A stretch of DNA of 64,000 nt from Beroe forskalii (GCA_011033025.1 WFMF01000354.1:62001-126000); one strand, 5' to 3'; numbered from the stretch's first letter, positions 25,501-37,421 are shown. Made by a program: numbers and translations. The notes: generated by a model from the letters alone, not told the origin.

Positions 25501-27204
25501 CTGAGCTTATTGTATGAACTTGTAAAATTTACTTGGTGATATGAAGTGAGAAATATCCAGCAGAAGATCAGGAAGCAAGACTGAAGTATTGAAGTGTTGA
25601 TCAGTTTCTGGGAGAACTGGATAACAACAGACAGGTTACGTGGGTTACTGTAACTTGCTGGTACAGGGAGGCAGAAGTCAATACACAGATAAGTGTGTTG
25701 ACTGTCTCGAGTGTAGGTGGTACATTGTGCTACTCCACTACTAAATAGCATCCCACAATCTGAAAATACAGCATGTTACACGGTAATTAGGTGGTTATTA
25801 TGTGGTGAGATCGAGTCATATCCACCCAAGAGAGAACAGCTTCTTTAATTGAATTAAACAAGAAATCCATAGCAAATGTAATGTTTGTGATAGATCTAAA
25901 TCTAAACTCTGAAATTAGTGTACTTCCAGTAATTTTATAGAATACATGAATCTCACGACTCACTGAGCTTATTGTATGAACTTGTAAAATTTACTTGGTG
26001 ATATGAAGTGAGAAATATCCAGCAGAAGATCAGGAAGCAAGACTGAAGTATTGAAGTGTTGATCAGTTTCTGGGAGAACTGGATAACAACAGACAGGTTA
26101 CGTGGGTTACTGTAACTTGCTGGTACAGGGAGGCAGAAGTCAATACACAGATAAGTGTGTTGACTGTCTCGAGTGTAGGTGGTACATTGTGCTACTCCAC
26201 TACTAAACAGCATCCCACAATCTGAAAATACAGCATGTTACACGGTAATTAGGTGGTTATTATGTGGTGAGATCGAGTCATATCCACCAAAGAGAGAACA
26301 GCTTCTTTAATTGAATTAAACAAGAAATCCATAGCAAATGTAATGTTTGTGATAGATCTAAATCTAAACTCTGAAATTAGTGTACTTCCAGTAATTTTAT
26401 AGAAAACATGAATCTCACGACTCACTGAGCTTATTGTATGAACTTGTAAAATTTACTTGGTGATATGAAGTGAGAAATATCCAGCAGAAGATCAGGAAGC
26501 AAGACTGAAGTATTGAAGTGTTGATCAGTTTCTGGGAGAACTGGATAACAACAGACAGGTTACGTGGGTTACTGTAACTTGCTGGTACAGGGAGGCAGAA
26601 GTCAATACACAGATATGTGTGTACGCTGTCTCGAGTGTAGGTGGTACATTGTGCTACTCCACTACTAAACAGCATCCCACAATCTGAAAATACAGCATGG
26701 TTACACGGTAATTAGGTGGTTATTATGTGGTGAGATCGAGTCATATCCACCCAAGAGAGAACAGCTTCTTTAATTGAATTAAACAAGAAATCCATAGCAA
26801 ATGTAATGTTTGTGATAGATCTAAATCTAAACTCTGAAATTAGTGTACTTCCAGTAATTTTATAGAATACATGAATCTCACGACTCAATGAGCTTATTGT
26901 ATGAACTTGTAAAATTTACTTGGTGATATGAAGTGAGAAATATCCAGCAGAAGATCAGGAAGCAAGACTGAAGTATTGAAGTGTTGATCAGTTTCTGGCA
27001 GAACTGGATAACAACAGACAGGTTACGTGGGTTACTGTAACTTGCTGGTACAGGGAGGCAGAAGTCAATAGTACACAGATATGTGTGTAGGCTGTCTCGA
27101 GTGTAGGTGGTACATTGTGCTACTCCACTACTAAACAGCATCCCACAATCTGAAAATACAGCATGTTACACGGTAATTAGGTGGTTATTATGTGGTGAGA
27201 TCAG
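19598..27204 (-). repeat. 463-bp satellite array, left side, about 16 units
   Basis: Near-identical units begin every 461-463 bases (for example 19634, 20097, 20560, 21023, 21486, then 22873, 23334, 23796, 24259, then 25491, 25953, 26415, 26878). Two units near 21950-22450 are more diverged, and 24541-25310 is badly degraded. Each good unit has an 86-codon minus-strand frame starting MLFSSGVAQCTTYTRD, but the few differences between units almost all change the amino acid, so selection for a protein is not supported. The same unit lies in opposite orientation at 31570-32950. Confidence 0.95.
24541..25310 (-). repeat. Degenerate mosaic units inside the satellite array
   Basis: Short exact pieces of the satellite (CTGAAATTAGTGTA, CAGCAGAAGATC, CTGATCAGTTTCTGG, GAAAATACAGCA) survive in the right order, separated by unrelated sequence of similar length. 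The neighbouring units on both sides are almost identical to each other. The block is therefore much older, or altered by another process, than the array around it. Confidence 0.7.
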
Positions 27205-28287
27205 GAGGTATAAAAAGCTTGGTGGTTTTGCAATGAGAGATTGCAAAACTTTACATAATGCTTCTTTGTACTAATATGTGTAACAGCATGTAACATGAAA
27301 AATGGTTCACTGAGAAATGACAAAGACTTCATCAGATTTTACCACTATGGTGGACTGCAAAAGTATAACAACAGAACAACGTTGTGTAATCACAATGAAA
27401 AAGTGGACAGATGAAACAAAATATCTTTAAAGGATTCCTTAGTTAATGTGCATAGGTATTTGGACATTTGGTACTACCTATTCTTCATGAATTACCTTCA
27501 CAATTATTTAAAAAGAAAGTGATAATAAAGGTTTTATCTTTGGGATACAAATACAGTCATCTTTGTACAGTCAAGCCACAAAACTTTCCAACAGCTCTTT
27601 CCTTAGTCTTTGACAGGATCCAAGTGAGATACCTTCATCAGAGATCTAGGTAGATCCAAACAAATCTTAATGAGACACCAAAAATGATATGGTGTAATGA
27701 AAGCTAACACTGTGGCACATGGACTTGCGACCGTGTTGTGGGGTTGAATGCATTTGACGGGCTCCCCTAATTCTTCAAAGATAATTCTTCATTCCTAATT
27801 AATAAATAATATATTCTAAACAAATAATCCCACACAGACTTGAGTTATAGATATCATTAAATGAGGTAAATCCGAATAGAGGCCAGAGTTTTTAATGTGA
27901 GAAGATTTATTTTCTTAGGTTCAGTTCTAACCTTTGTGGAGGCCTACTACCTTGTGTCCAATGTAGGCTCTGGATTGATGGCGAAATGCAGGGTCACAAG
28001 GCTTTGGGCTTACTGCTTCCCCTAATGAACCATCAATCAGAGCTGAGATATAACCCTAGTCAGATATATTTTCAGAGTAAGAAGTTAAAGTATAAGGAAC
28101 TGAACCTAGTAATTGACCACCTTTCAAGTATAAAAGATTGTCAATAGTGTGTATACAACTTGGTGGATCAGAAGCAATTAGACACAATAACTGGTAAGGT
28201 ATAAGACCCCACTAGCCATACAAGTACAATGACATATCTCTAGCAACATATATCTGAAAGAGCAATATTAGAAATATAGTAACTTAT
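27205..28287. other. Core of the composite, no gene recognised
   Basis: One plus-strand frame of 61 codons (27468-27653) has no recognisable motif. No repeat boundary was seen before the inverted LTR-like unit. Confidence 0.4.
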
Positions 28288-29588
28288 TGTTGGTATCTCA
28301 CCACGTTCTACCCTAGCTAGCATGGAAAGATAGCTGTGACATCGGGACATCAGGAGGAAGAAGGATTATCCGGACAGTAGTGCGGTAGGCGGAGGATAAC
28401 AGAACTGAAGGAGAAACTCTACTTCTGTTAGAGGAGTTTGTACCCCAGTGGGGTAAGTTAAGTTGTTATTGTGTAAAGTAGTTTGTTCGTCTGTTGGTTG
28501 TTTCCTTGAATCAATGATATTCCTATACGATATACTTTATCATATATTTATATTCTCTTGGTGAGACCGAGTTCGTTTTGAGAGAGTTATTTATTTACGA
28601 TCTCAGGTTTTGTTTGGGCGACCGGAGTCAGCCAAGTCGGGACTTTTATTTGGGCGACAGGTGTCAGCCCAGTTGGGACTCGGGAGTTCAACCAGGCAGA
28701 CAGTGCCAGCCCAAGTTGAGGGCAACTTGCGGTGTGTAGTTGGGATAATGGTTGGGAGACTCTCAGTACGAGGACATTGGTTGGGACGCATCTGATACGG
28801 GAGTACAGTCTTTACCTCAGAAGCTGATTACCATCATCAACATCTGATTACGTCATCATCAACGGGCAATGGCAGTTATACGTCACATATCAATAGTGTG
28901 TGGTTACACAGTTATTAGGAACTGAAGTGTTATATTGATATATTCTGATTGTTAGGAAAGAGTTGTTATCTGAGTCAAGATGTGAGTTATAGGGAGAGAG
29001 CGAGTACACTTTGGATTAGTATACTTATATAGATACTATACATTTCTACTTTTGTGTGTTAACCAAAGTCTCTTCCTTTGGTACAGGGAACGGGGGTATT
29101 AACAGTGTACTGAGAGTCTCCCAACCATTATCCCAACTACACACCGCAAGTTGCCCTCAACTTGGGCTGGCACTGTCTGCCTGGTTGAACTCCCGAGTCC
29201 CAACTGGGCTGACACCTGTCGCCCAAATAAAAGTCCCGACTTGGCTGACTCCGGTCGCCCAAACAAAACCTGAGATCGTAAATAAATAACTCTCTCAAAA
29301 CGAACTCGGTCTCACCAAGAGAATATAAATATATGATAAAGTATATCGTATAGGAATATCATTGATTCAAGGAAACAACCAACAGACGAACAAACTACTT
29401 TACACGATAAAGACTTAACTTACCCCACTGGGGTACAAACTCCTCTAACGGAAGTAGAGTTTCTCCTTCAGTTCTTCCTTCCTCCGCCTACCGCACTACT
29501 GTCCCGATAATCCTTCTTCCTCCTGATGTCCCGATGTCACAGCTATCTTTCCATGCTAGCTAGGGTAGAATGTGGTGAGATACCAACA
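28288..29588. mobile_element. Inverted pair of LTR-like sequences with a 5-bp target duplication
   Basis: Arms of about 480 bp (28288 to about 28770, and about 29105-29588) are inverted copies of each other beginning TGTTGGTATCTCACC. CTTAT flanks both outer ends (28283-28287 and 29589-29593). The TG start, the length and the 5-bp duplication suit an LTR of a retrotransposon, but the two copies face each other and the middle of about 330 bases has no coding sequence. It is a fossil. Alternatively it is a foldback DNA element with long inverted repeats. The arms are similar enough to suggest moderate age. Confidence 0.6.
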
Positions 29589-29593
29589 CTTAT

Positions 29594-29939
29594 GAAATAT
29601 CTATTTAGATATCTAATTATAGATAAAGAGAATCATACTATAGAGATAAAGATTCACAATCACCCATTCTTTCTTTCTTTTATAAAAAGCTTAATAAAAA
29701 GTTGAAAAATTGAAAAGCTAAAAATAATATCTATGTACCAAAATAATAAAAATGTATATTGTGCTTTTAACGAATTCACCAATTTAATTTATGAATTAAT
29801 TCAATATGGAATTAAAAATTAAATTCCCTGACAAGCATTGAAATATAATAGTTTGGAAATATGACACATCTCATTATATCATAATCAAATATAATTAATT
29901 TAAACATTCAAAACTTCTGGATAAAAAGGAAATTCATAT
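29594..29939. other. AT-rich spacer, nothing recognised
   Basis: Very AT-rich sequence with no usable frame or repeat boundary. Confidence 0.4.
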
Positions 29940-30195
29940 TAACATATTAACCTAGTTTATTAAGAATTAGGAATGAAGAATGAGATGCAAAATAAACATT
30001 TGTTTTATTCTGACATTTGTTTTATTCTGAATATAGTAACTGAATCAAACAAGCAGATATCTATTATGTTCAATAATATTGATGGTGTGACATCAACCTT
30101 TGATACATTTGCCACTGAACTAACATTAAAGAATGGAAATTTTTCAATCCTTGCATAAGCTGAAACTAATCTAGATGAAAGTCAGGAATATTAAC
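29940..30195 (+). pseudogene. LINE endonuclease fragment, N-terminal end only
   Basis: The plus-strand frame reads ISIMFNNIDGVTSTFDTF, then NGNFSILA, a stop, and AETNLDESQEY. This is the familiar opening of a LINE apurinic endonuclease, up to the catalytic glutamate region (AETNL). Nothing of the reverse transcriptase follows. An in-frame stop lies in the middle. The preceding duplicated words (TTTGTTTTATTCTGA twice) also occur at about 38740. Confidence 0.6.
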
Positions 30196-30217
30196 ATTTA
30201 GTGTAACACGCTCGCTT

Positions 30218-30925
30218 GTGAGTTTCTAAAACTTCCTAAACCCGCATAGGTTAGGTGTGCGTACGCAGTGCTTCCCGCAACGCACACAGGGATATACAAT
30301 ATACGTGCTCAGCAATTCCAAACCTACATGGGTAAGTGTACGTGCGCCACGCGACGGCTAGTGTCCTATATAATTCATGATAATGACATCAGCATCACAC
30401 AGAACTATAATTAGGCGGATCTAGCGGTTGTTTAAAGATAATGGATAAGGGTTAGGGTTTTGTTAGGACCAGGATTTTTTGTCATGCCAAGTGTTGCTGC
30501 CCACTCCAGCTCTGCGCGCTCGCACACACAGACTCGCACATGAGACTTGAAAAATATGGGGCGGACAACGTCTGGCAACAAATATTTTTAGGTTTAGGGT
30601 CGGGTCTGCAAGATTAAGATTTGCCCTAACCAGGACCCTGGTTACGCGCACGGAGTGCGCCGCGGCAAGCCCCGGTTAGGGGAAATTATGATAAGGGTTT
30701 TGGTTGGGGTTATATTTAGGCTGATGATTCAAAAATATTGCCCTTTAGATCTGTGACGTCACTCAGCCGGAGTTATATGGGACACCTACCTAAGCTACGT
30801 GACCCACATAGGGATATACTATACGTTTGCTAAACATAAACACGTATATCCCTGTTATCGTCACGTAGGGAAGCGCCGCGCGCGTACACACACCTATGCG
30901 GGCTTAGGAAACTATACGTGTTTGA
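30218..30925. mobile_element. Foldback unit with a nested MITE
   Basis: The arms share AAACCCGCATAGG, TGCTTCCC and CAGGGATATAC in inverted order (30218-30355 against 30791-30925). The inner part 30356-30790 is a separate unit (see next entry). CG-rich words such as GCGCGCGTAC stand out from the AT-rich surroundings. Confidence 0.6.
30356..30790. mobile_element. Nested MITE with telomere-like TTAGGG runs (copy 1)
   Basis: The ends GTGTCCTATATAA and TTATATGGGACAC are inverted. Inside are ATAAGGGTTAGGGTTTTG runs and the phrase TTTAGATCTGTGACGTCACT, both also found in the unit at 39399-39653. The two are copies of one family; this copy has a longer middle. Confidence 0.65.
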
Positions 30926-31569
30926 TTTAAATTGCCCAAACCAGGACCCTCGTTTTGTGCACAGGAGAGAAAAGTAATTGAACAGAAATTGTCATGGTGA
31001 GGGGGCAGGGGGGACATCCGGGAGTGGGGGAGGGAAAAAATTGGGCTGGGTCTTTTCATGCTTGGGGTCATAGCAGTTAGTTGGGTACTAATGATTTAAA
31101 CTTTTTATTGGAAATTTAGACATACCAGTGGCTGCTTTGCAGAAGGAGTCAAGAGTGATATGATATTAAAGCTGAGATTTTTTCTGGTACATAATAAGAT
31201 TATCATATTGGATATTATGGCTGTATGGATATATTTTCTTTGCCCATTCAGTATCATATTCGAAGTTTGCATTTCTAACAGGAATGTTGCAAGCAATTTG
31301 AATGTTCCTGCAGGTATATTTGGTCCGATTTTGCTGTATTAGAACCTGGGCAATTATCTATTAGATGATTACTTCTAACATTTTTTGTGAATCAGGCTTC
31401 GAAAGTTTATATGCCTATGTTCCATAACATAGTGCAGATCAATTACAGAAAATATTCTAGTCTTTCATTACATTTTTTTCAATATCCCTTAAGAATAATT
31501 TGATTTCATCCGGTTTGGCAAAAACATGTACAAAAAATCCGGATCCAGTCCGGTCCAGTCCGGTTTACC
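30926..31569. other. Core of the composite, nothing recognised
   Basis: Short frames on both strands (31105-31342) lack motifs. A short TCCGGTTTGG/TCCGGTCCAGTCCGG patch lies at 31508-31565 just before the right satellite array. Confidence 0.4.
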
Positions 31570-32950
31570 AGATTTTTTAACATGCTGTATTTTCAGATTG
31601 TGGGATGCTGTTTAGTAGTGGAGTAGCACAATGTACCACATACACCAGAGACAGTCAACACACATATCTGTGTATTGACTTCTGCCTCCCTGTACCAGCA
31701 AGTTACAGTAACCCACGTAACCTGTCTGTTGTTATCCAGTTCTCCCAGAAACTGATCAACACTTCAATACTTCAGTCTTGCTTCCTGATCTTCTGCTGGA
31801 TATTTCTCACTTCATATCACCAAGTAAATTTTACAAGTTCATACAATAAGCTCATTGAGTCGTGAGATTCATGTATTCTATAAAATTACTGGAAGTACAC
31901 TAATTTCAGAGTTTAAATTTAGATGATCTATCACAAACATAACATTTGCTATGGATTTCTTGTTTAATTCAATTAAAGAAGCTGTTCTCTCTTGGGTGGA
32001 TATGACTTGATCTCACCACATAATAACCACCTAATTACCGTGTAACATGCTGTATTTTCAGATTGTGGGATGCTATTTAGTAGTGGAGTAGCACAATGTA
32101 CCACCTACACTCGAGACAGCCTACACACATATCTGTGTATTGACTTCTGCCTCCCTGTACCAGCAAGTTACAGTAACCCACGTAACCTGTCTGTTGTTAT
32201 CCAGTTCTCCCAGAAACTGATCAACACTTCAATACTTCAGTCTTGCTTCCTGATCTTTTGCTGGATATTTCTCACTTCATATCACCAAGTAAATTTTACA
32301 AGTTCATACAATAAGCTCAGTGAGTCATGAGATTCATGTATTCTATAAAATTACTGGAAGTACACTAATTACAGAGTTTAGATTTAGATCTATCACAAAC
32401 ATTACATTTGCTATGGATTTCTTGTTTAATTCAATTAAAGAAGCTGTTCTCTCTTGGGTGGATATGACTTGATCTCACCACATAATAACCACCTAATTAC
32501 CGTGTAACATGCTGTATTTTCAGATTGTGGGATGCTGTTTAGTAGTGGAGTAGCACAATGTACCACCTACACTCGAGACAGCCTACACACATATCTGTGT
32601 ATTGACTTCTGCCTCCCTGTACCAGCAAGTTACAGTAACCCACGTAACCTGTCTGTTGTTATCCAGTTCTGCCAGAAACTGATCAACACTTCAATACTTC
32701 AGTCTTGCTTCCTGATCTTCTGCTGGATATTTCTCACTTCATATCACCAAGTAAATTTTACAAGTTCATACAATAAGCTCATTGAGTCGTGAGATTCATG
32801 TATTCTATAAAATTACTGGAAGTACACTAATTACAGAGTTTAGATTTAGATCTATCACAAACATTACATTTGCTATGGATTTCCTTTTTAATTCTATTAA
32901 AGAAGCTGTTCTCTCCTGGGTGGATATGACTGGATCTCACCACATAATAA
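31570..32950 (+). repeat. 463-bp satellite array, right side, 3 units in reverse orientation
   Basis: Units start near 31605, 32070 and 32532 (spacing 465 and 462). They are the reverse complement of the left array and differ from it at only a few positions per unit. The last unit passes directly into the right 83-bp inverted repeat. Confidence 0.95.
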
Positions 32951-32974
32951 CCACTTTGATCAACTTCGATCAAT
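32951..32974. repeat. Right terminal inverted repeat, inner 24 bp
   Basis: These 24 bases, ending GATCAAT, are the inner part of the right 83-bp repeat. The remaining 59 bases lie at 37363-37421. The bases AAT (32972-32974) are repeated at 37360-37362 as target duplication of the intervening element. Confidence 0.85.
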
Positions 32975-35900
32975 TACTCCAGTAGCCCAGGCAAAGTCAG
33001 TATGCAACATTCGAGTGGACAAAGTTGCTCAACGGTTTTGGGTACTTCCAACTGTGCTTTATCGAAAAAATTCACTGCCCTTCCGTGAATCGACGTCATG
33101 GGTGGTGCTACGGCCACACCCATTTTTCGCATGTTTAAACGGCTGTAACTCCGGTTCCTTTTGGAGTTGGGAGCAAACGTGCCACCTTAAAATGACCGCA
33201 ATGGACACATTATGCCAGGCGGATGATGGTTTTGAAGCCCTAAGACCTTTCGTTTTCGAGTTACAGCCAAAAAACTGATTTTTCGTCACCCGCGAGCCAA
33301 CGCAAGGTAAAAATCGAACCTTTCGTTCCTTTTGGAGTTCAGCATGAAACAACCAGGTTAAAAATGACCGTTATCACCCAATGTTGGGGGGAAGATGATG
33401 GTTTTGAAGCCTTACGACCTTCTATTTTGTAGAAAGTGCACAAAAATAGGGATTTAAAAGCAGTTACAAAGCCATCGGACCTTATCGAAACTATATCATT
33501 TTTTCTCCGCATACTCCAGGATGTAAGGTCCATCCGTTAGCAACGGTTACTAGCCCTTCGGCCTTCAGGTCATGTAAAATCGATGTAGCTTTATCATGAC
33601 ATCTGATCTTGATGGCGATCTTGAAGTCCATATTAACCACGCCCTTTTTAAGGTCACGCGCAGGCTTGATATTTCATAACTAAGCTCAGGAAGGTTATTG
33701 GACGTAGAGACTTTTTTGGACACCAACGAAGCGCAAAGGTCATGTTTGTATACAACTTGTTCCTTAGCATATGCTTTAAAATGCTCAGGAAGAGACTTAT
33801 GGGCGAAGAACTGATTTTCGGGGCACCAGCAGGACATAGCAGAGTAGATTTTTGTAAATTGGCCCAGGAAAGTCATTGACACTTCGTTTTGGGTGCAAAT
33901 GAATTGTTATATCCATGTTTATGTACAACTTGTTAAATGATTATAAACATTATATTGTCCCCTAACATGTTCAGCAAAAGGGTTATAGGCGAAAAACTGA
34001 TATTTCGATGGGTGTCCACAGGGCAAAGTGGAGGTGATTATTGTACCTTAGCCCAGGGAGATCATAGAGACTTTGCTTTGGGCGCACTGCACAAACAGAG
34101 TGCAATGGCCCACCCCTTCATATTTGGCCCAATCTCATTCCCATAGGGAAGATAAGGCTCAGACCGAAGATAAGTTTTCAAATTTCCCATACAAAAAATG
34201 AACCCAATCATCTTCGCTTTTGAGCTTGATCCATTTCTTTTCCAGGTGCAGCTAAGTTCTTAAGTTTAAATCAGAAATATTTCTCTTATTTTGAGAAAAT
34301 AAGTAACAGAAAATATCCGAAGATTATCATCACTTAGGGTCATACATTGATTGATACTCGGCTTAAAAAGAAGCATGTACTGAAAAGTGTGTTTTGATAA
34401 ACAAATTACAGGAGTCTTCTTTTTAGAACAAATACAGTAGAACAAATTACAGGAGTCCGAAGATTATCATCTCTTCTAGTCTTAGCGAAGATAAATTGAA
34501 ATATTGTGGACATGGTAGTGGAGCCAAAAATCTGTCTCCATGTGTTTGAAAGCAAACTCCAAAATTTGAATACAGTACATTGAAATTTTCTTTCCAACAA
34601 CAATGAGTCACAAAAACATATCAGGACCTTAATTTCAGTTACTCAGGACGTCTGCTTCTGGGGCCAGGGCTGCTGCCCCAGATCCATGCTTGTCATTCTA
34701 TTCTAAAAATGAGTCTCAAGTCATATTTGGGCAACGATTTTATGTGCTCAAGCAGAAATAAATTTTATCCAATCCTATTGGTTGGAATTTGTGATCAAAG
34801 GGAGCAGGCCTCGAAAAGTCGAAAAATATTACTGTATGGTTCGGATTTTAAATTTTTTAGATATGGGACCTTAAATGGCCCAAAAATGTCAGCTGATAAC
34901 CCGAAGATGAACTTTTAATTTCGGGAAGATAAGGATGGCGATTTTCAATTAATATGAACCTATGCAATGGCTATGTTTATTCTTTTATTACAACTTCCTA
35001 CTTTGCTAATAATCATATCCCCTAAAATGGTCAGGAAATCAGGAAGGAAGTTATGGGCAAAAACTGATATTTGTGCAACTGTGATGCATAGAACCTTCCT
35101 ATTGCTCTATTGTACCCCTTGTCCGCTTGCACCTGCTGTATGCAGCCCGTGGCCAAATCTAGTATTTAGTTTGAGTTTGGTGAAGTTTAGCCTAGAACTT
35201 GAGGTCGATCAAGAGGCTTCCAAGAGGGCGATCAAGTTGAAAGGTTGGATGTCAGTCTTGATTTGAATGCCTCGAAAGATTGGAGGACATAATTGTCTTT
35301 TAGAACAGCATTCCACAAACTCTGACAAAGGACGGCAAATGAGTGATTGAACAGTGATTTTGAAAGGGTTGCTGCCTACATAGAGACTTTGTATTGGTCT
35401 TTAATAAGAGTATAAGAAGCCCGGTAGCCATGTTTGTACTTATACATATGATTTTTTAAAAACAATTTCTAGATAAACATGGCCATTTCTCTTCTTTTTA
35501 CTTTTTAAGACCAAATAAAAGTTTTACACGCTGCACATCATAAATGGATGCACTACTGGGAAGTGCCTATCTTAGCCATGAAGAAACTGGATGAGCTTCT
35601 ACATGCAACAACATTGGATATCCTTCTGGGAAAGGTTGAACAGGCTTGGTCTGATGTCCCTCCAGAGGCGTAGAGAACAGTATGTGATTATGCACAACCT
35701 AGGATCCTTCTTCTATGATCACCCTTGACTCGGAAGCTGCTATTTTAAAATACCCCCAATGAATAAAAAGGCAACAACCCTCACGAAATCGATGTTAAGT
35801 CACTCGTTTGCCGATCAATTCTTGCCTTGAATCTTGATCATCCTCAACTTGGAAGCCTCTTGAGAAACATTCCAGATCTACATAGAGATCTATATGATCT

Positions 35901-37359
35901 CTAGAGACATATGATCTATAGAGACATGGTTGATCATATTGCAGCACATTTGTACTGTAGTAGGTATGTAGGTAAAGATACCTCCACTACACCAAACTCA
36001 AACTCAATAGTAGATTAGATCACAGGCTGCCTACAGCAGCTGGTGGTCTAATTGGGTCCCTGTTGCAAGTGGAAAAGGGGTACAATAGGAAGGTGATATG
36101 CATCACAGGTGCCCAAATATCAGTTTTTGCCCATCACTCCCTTCCTGACCATTTTACTATTTTAGGGCTTATGTTTATTAGAGTATTAGCAAAGGAGCAA
36201 GTTGTAATAAAAGAATAAACATGACCATTGCACTCCATTTGTGCAGTGCGCCCAAAGCGAAGTCTCTATGATCTAACTGGGCTAAGGTACAATAATCGCC
36301 TCCACTTTGCCCTGTGGACACCCATCGAAATATCAGTTTTTTCGCCTATAACCCTTTTGCTGAACATGTTAGGGGACAATATAATGTTTATAATCATTTA
36401 ACAAGTTGTACATAAACATGGATATAACAATTCATTTGCACCCAAAACGAAGTGTCAATGACTTTCCTGGGCCAATTTACAAAAATCTACTCTGCTATGT
36501 CCTGCTGGTGCCCCGAAAATCAGTTCTTCGCCCATAAGTCTCTTCCTGAGCATTTTAAAGCATATGCTAAGGAACAAGTTGTATACAAACATGGCCTTTG
36601 CGCTTCGTTGGTGTCCAAAAAAAGTCTCTATGTCCCATAACCTTCCTGAGCTAAGTTATGAAATATCAAGCCTGCGCGTGACCTTAAAAATGGCGTGGTT
36701 AATATGGATTTCAAGATCACCATCAAGAACAGATGTCATGATAAAGCTACATCGATTCTACATGATCTGAAGTCCACTAGTAACCGTTGCTAACGGATGG
36801 ACCTTACATCCTGGAGTATGCGGAGAAAAAATGATATAGTTTTGATAAGGTCCGATCCGATGGCTTTGTAACTGCTTTTAAATCCCTATTTTTGTGCACT
36901 TTCTACAAAATAGAAGGTCGTAAGGCTTCAAAACCATCATCTTCCCCCCAACATTGGGTGATAACGGTCATTTTAACCTGGTTGTTTCATGCTGAACTCC
37001 AAAAGGAACGAAAGGTTCGATTTTTACCTTGCGTTGGCTCGCGGGTGACGAAAAATCAGTTTTTTGGCTGTAACTCGAAAACGAAAGGTCTTAGGGCTTC
37101 AAAACCATCATCCGCCTGGGATAATGTGTCCATTGCGGTCATTTTAAGGTGGAACGTTTGCTCCCAACTCCAAAAGGAACCGGAGTTACAGCCGTTTAAA
37201 CATGCGAAAAATGGGCGTGGCCGTAGCACCACCCATGACGTCGATTCACGGAAGGGCAGTGAATTTTTTCGATAAAGCACAGTTGGAAGTAACCAAAACC
37301 GTTGAGCAACTTTGTCCACTCGAATGTTGCATACTGACTTTGCCTGGGCTACTGGAGTA
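32975..37359. mobile_element. Foldback element, 4385 bp, inserted in the right end of the composite
   Basis: The ends TACTCCAGTAGCCCAGGC and its exact complement are flanked by AAT on both sides. Arms extend about 1.2 kb almost without interruption (32975-34100 with 36240-37359), continue after a nested insertion (34963 to about 35160 with about 36030-36240), and more weakly to the centre. Each arm contains two units of a module of about 170 bp (33183 and 33358) with CGAAAACGAAAGG on the complementary strand, then units with a CGAAGTCTCTATGA-like word. Frames across the arms (for example 36892-37275) follow the repeat units and have no protein motif. A 3-bp duplication suggests a Harbinger-like or CACTA-like enzyme, but this is only a guess. 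Confidence 0.85.
34110..34962. mobile_element. Insertion of 853 bp with a 9-bp target duplication
   Basis: The left arm of the foldback element is interrupted exactly here, as the right arm shows. TGCAATGGC lies on both sides (34101-34109 and 34963-34971). The ends share only a short inverted TTCATATT. The words GGGAAGATAAGG recur near both ends. Nine-base duplications are typical of MULEs, and eight to nine are seen in other cut-and-paste elements. No protein frame was found. Confidence 0.75.
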
Positions 37360-37362
37360 AAT

Positions 37363-37421
37363 CTGGTTTGTCGATCAAAATCATTTTCGTATATCGTCCG
37401 AAATGGTAACTTGTTGTGCGC
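37363..37421. repeat. Right terminal inverted repeat, outer 59 bp
   Basis: It starts CTGGTTTGTCGATC and ends GTTGTGCGC. Together with 32951-32974 it is identical to the complement of the left repeat. Confidence 0.85.

Larger units (their letters stand above)
19515..37421. mobile_element. Giant composite with identical 83-bp inverted ends and satellite arrays next to them
   Basis: The left end (19515-19597) equals the reverse complement of the right end at all 83 positions, once the element inserted into the right end is removed. Just inside each end is an array of the same 463-bp satellite, pointing inward in opposite orientations. The core (27.2-31.57 kb) has no transposase that I can recognise, so this would be a non-autonomous element resembling foldback or Galileo-like transposons. 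No target duplication is visible at the outer boundaries, so an inverted duplication of a satellite block cannot be excluded. Without the later 4.4-kb insertion it would measure about 13.5 kb. Confidence 0.65.

Noticed and set aside
19515-37421. A CRISPR-like reading of the regular 463-bp repeats
   Set aside because: Units are head-to-tail without spacers, lie in an intron-bearing animal genome and are far too long.
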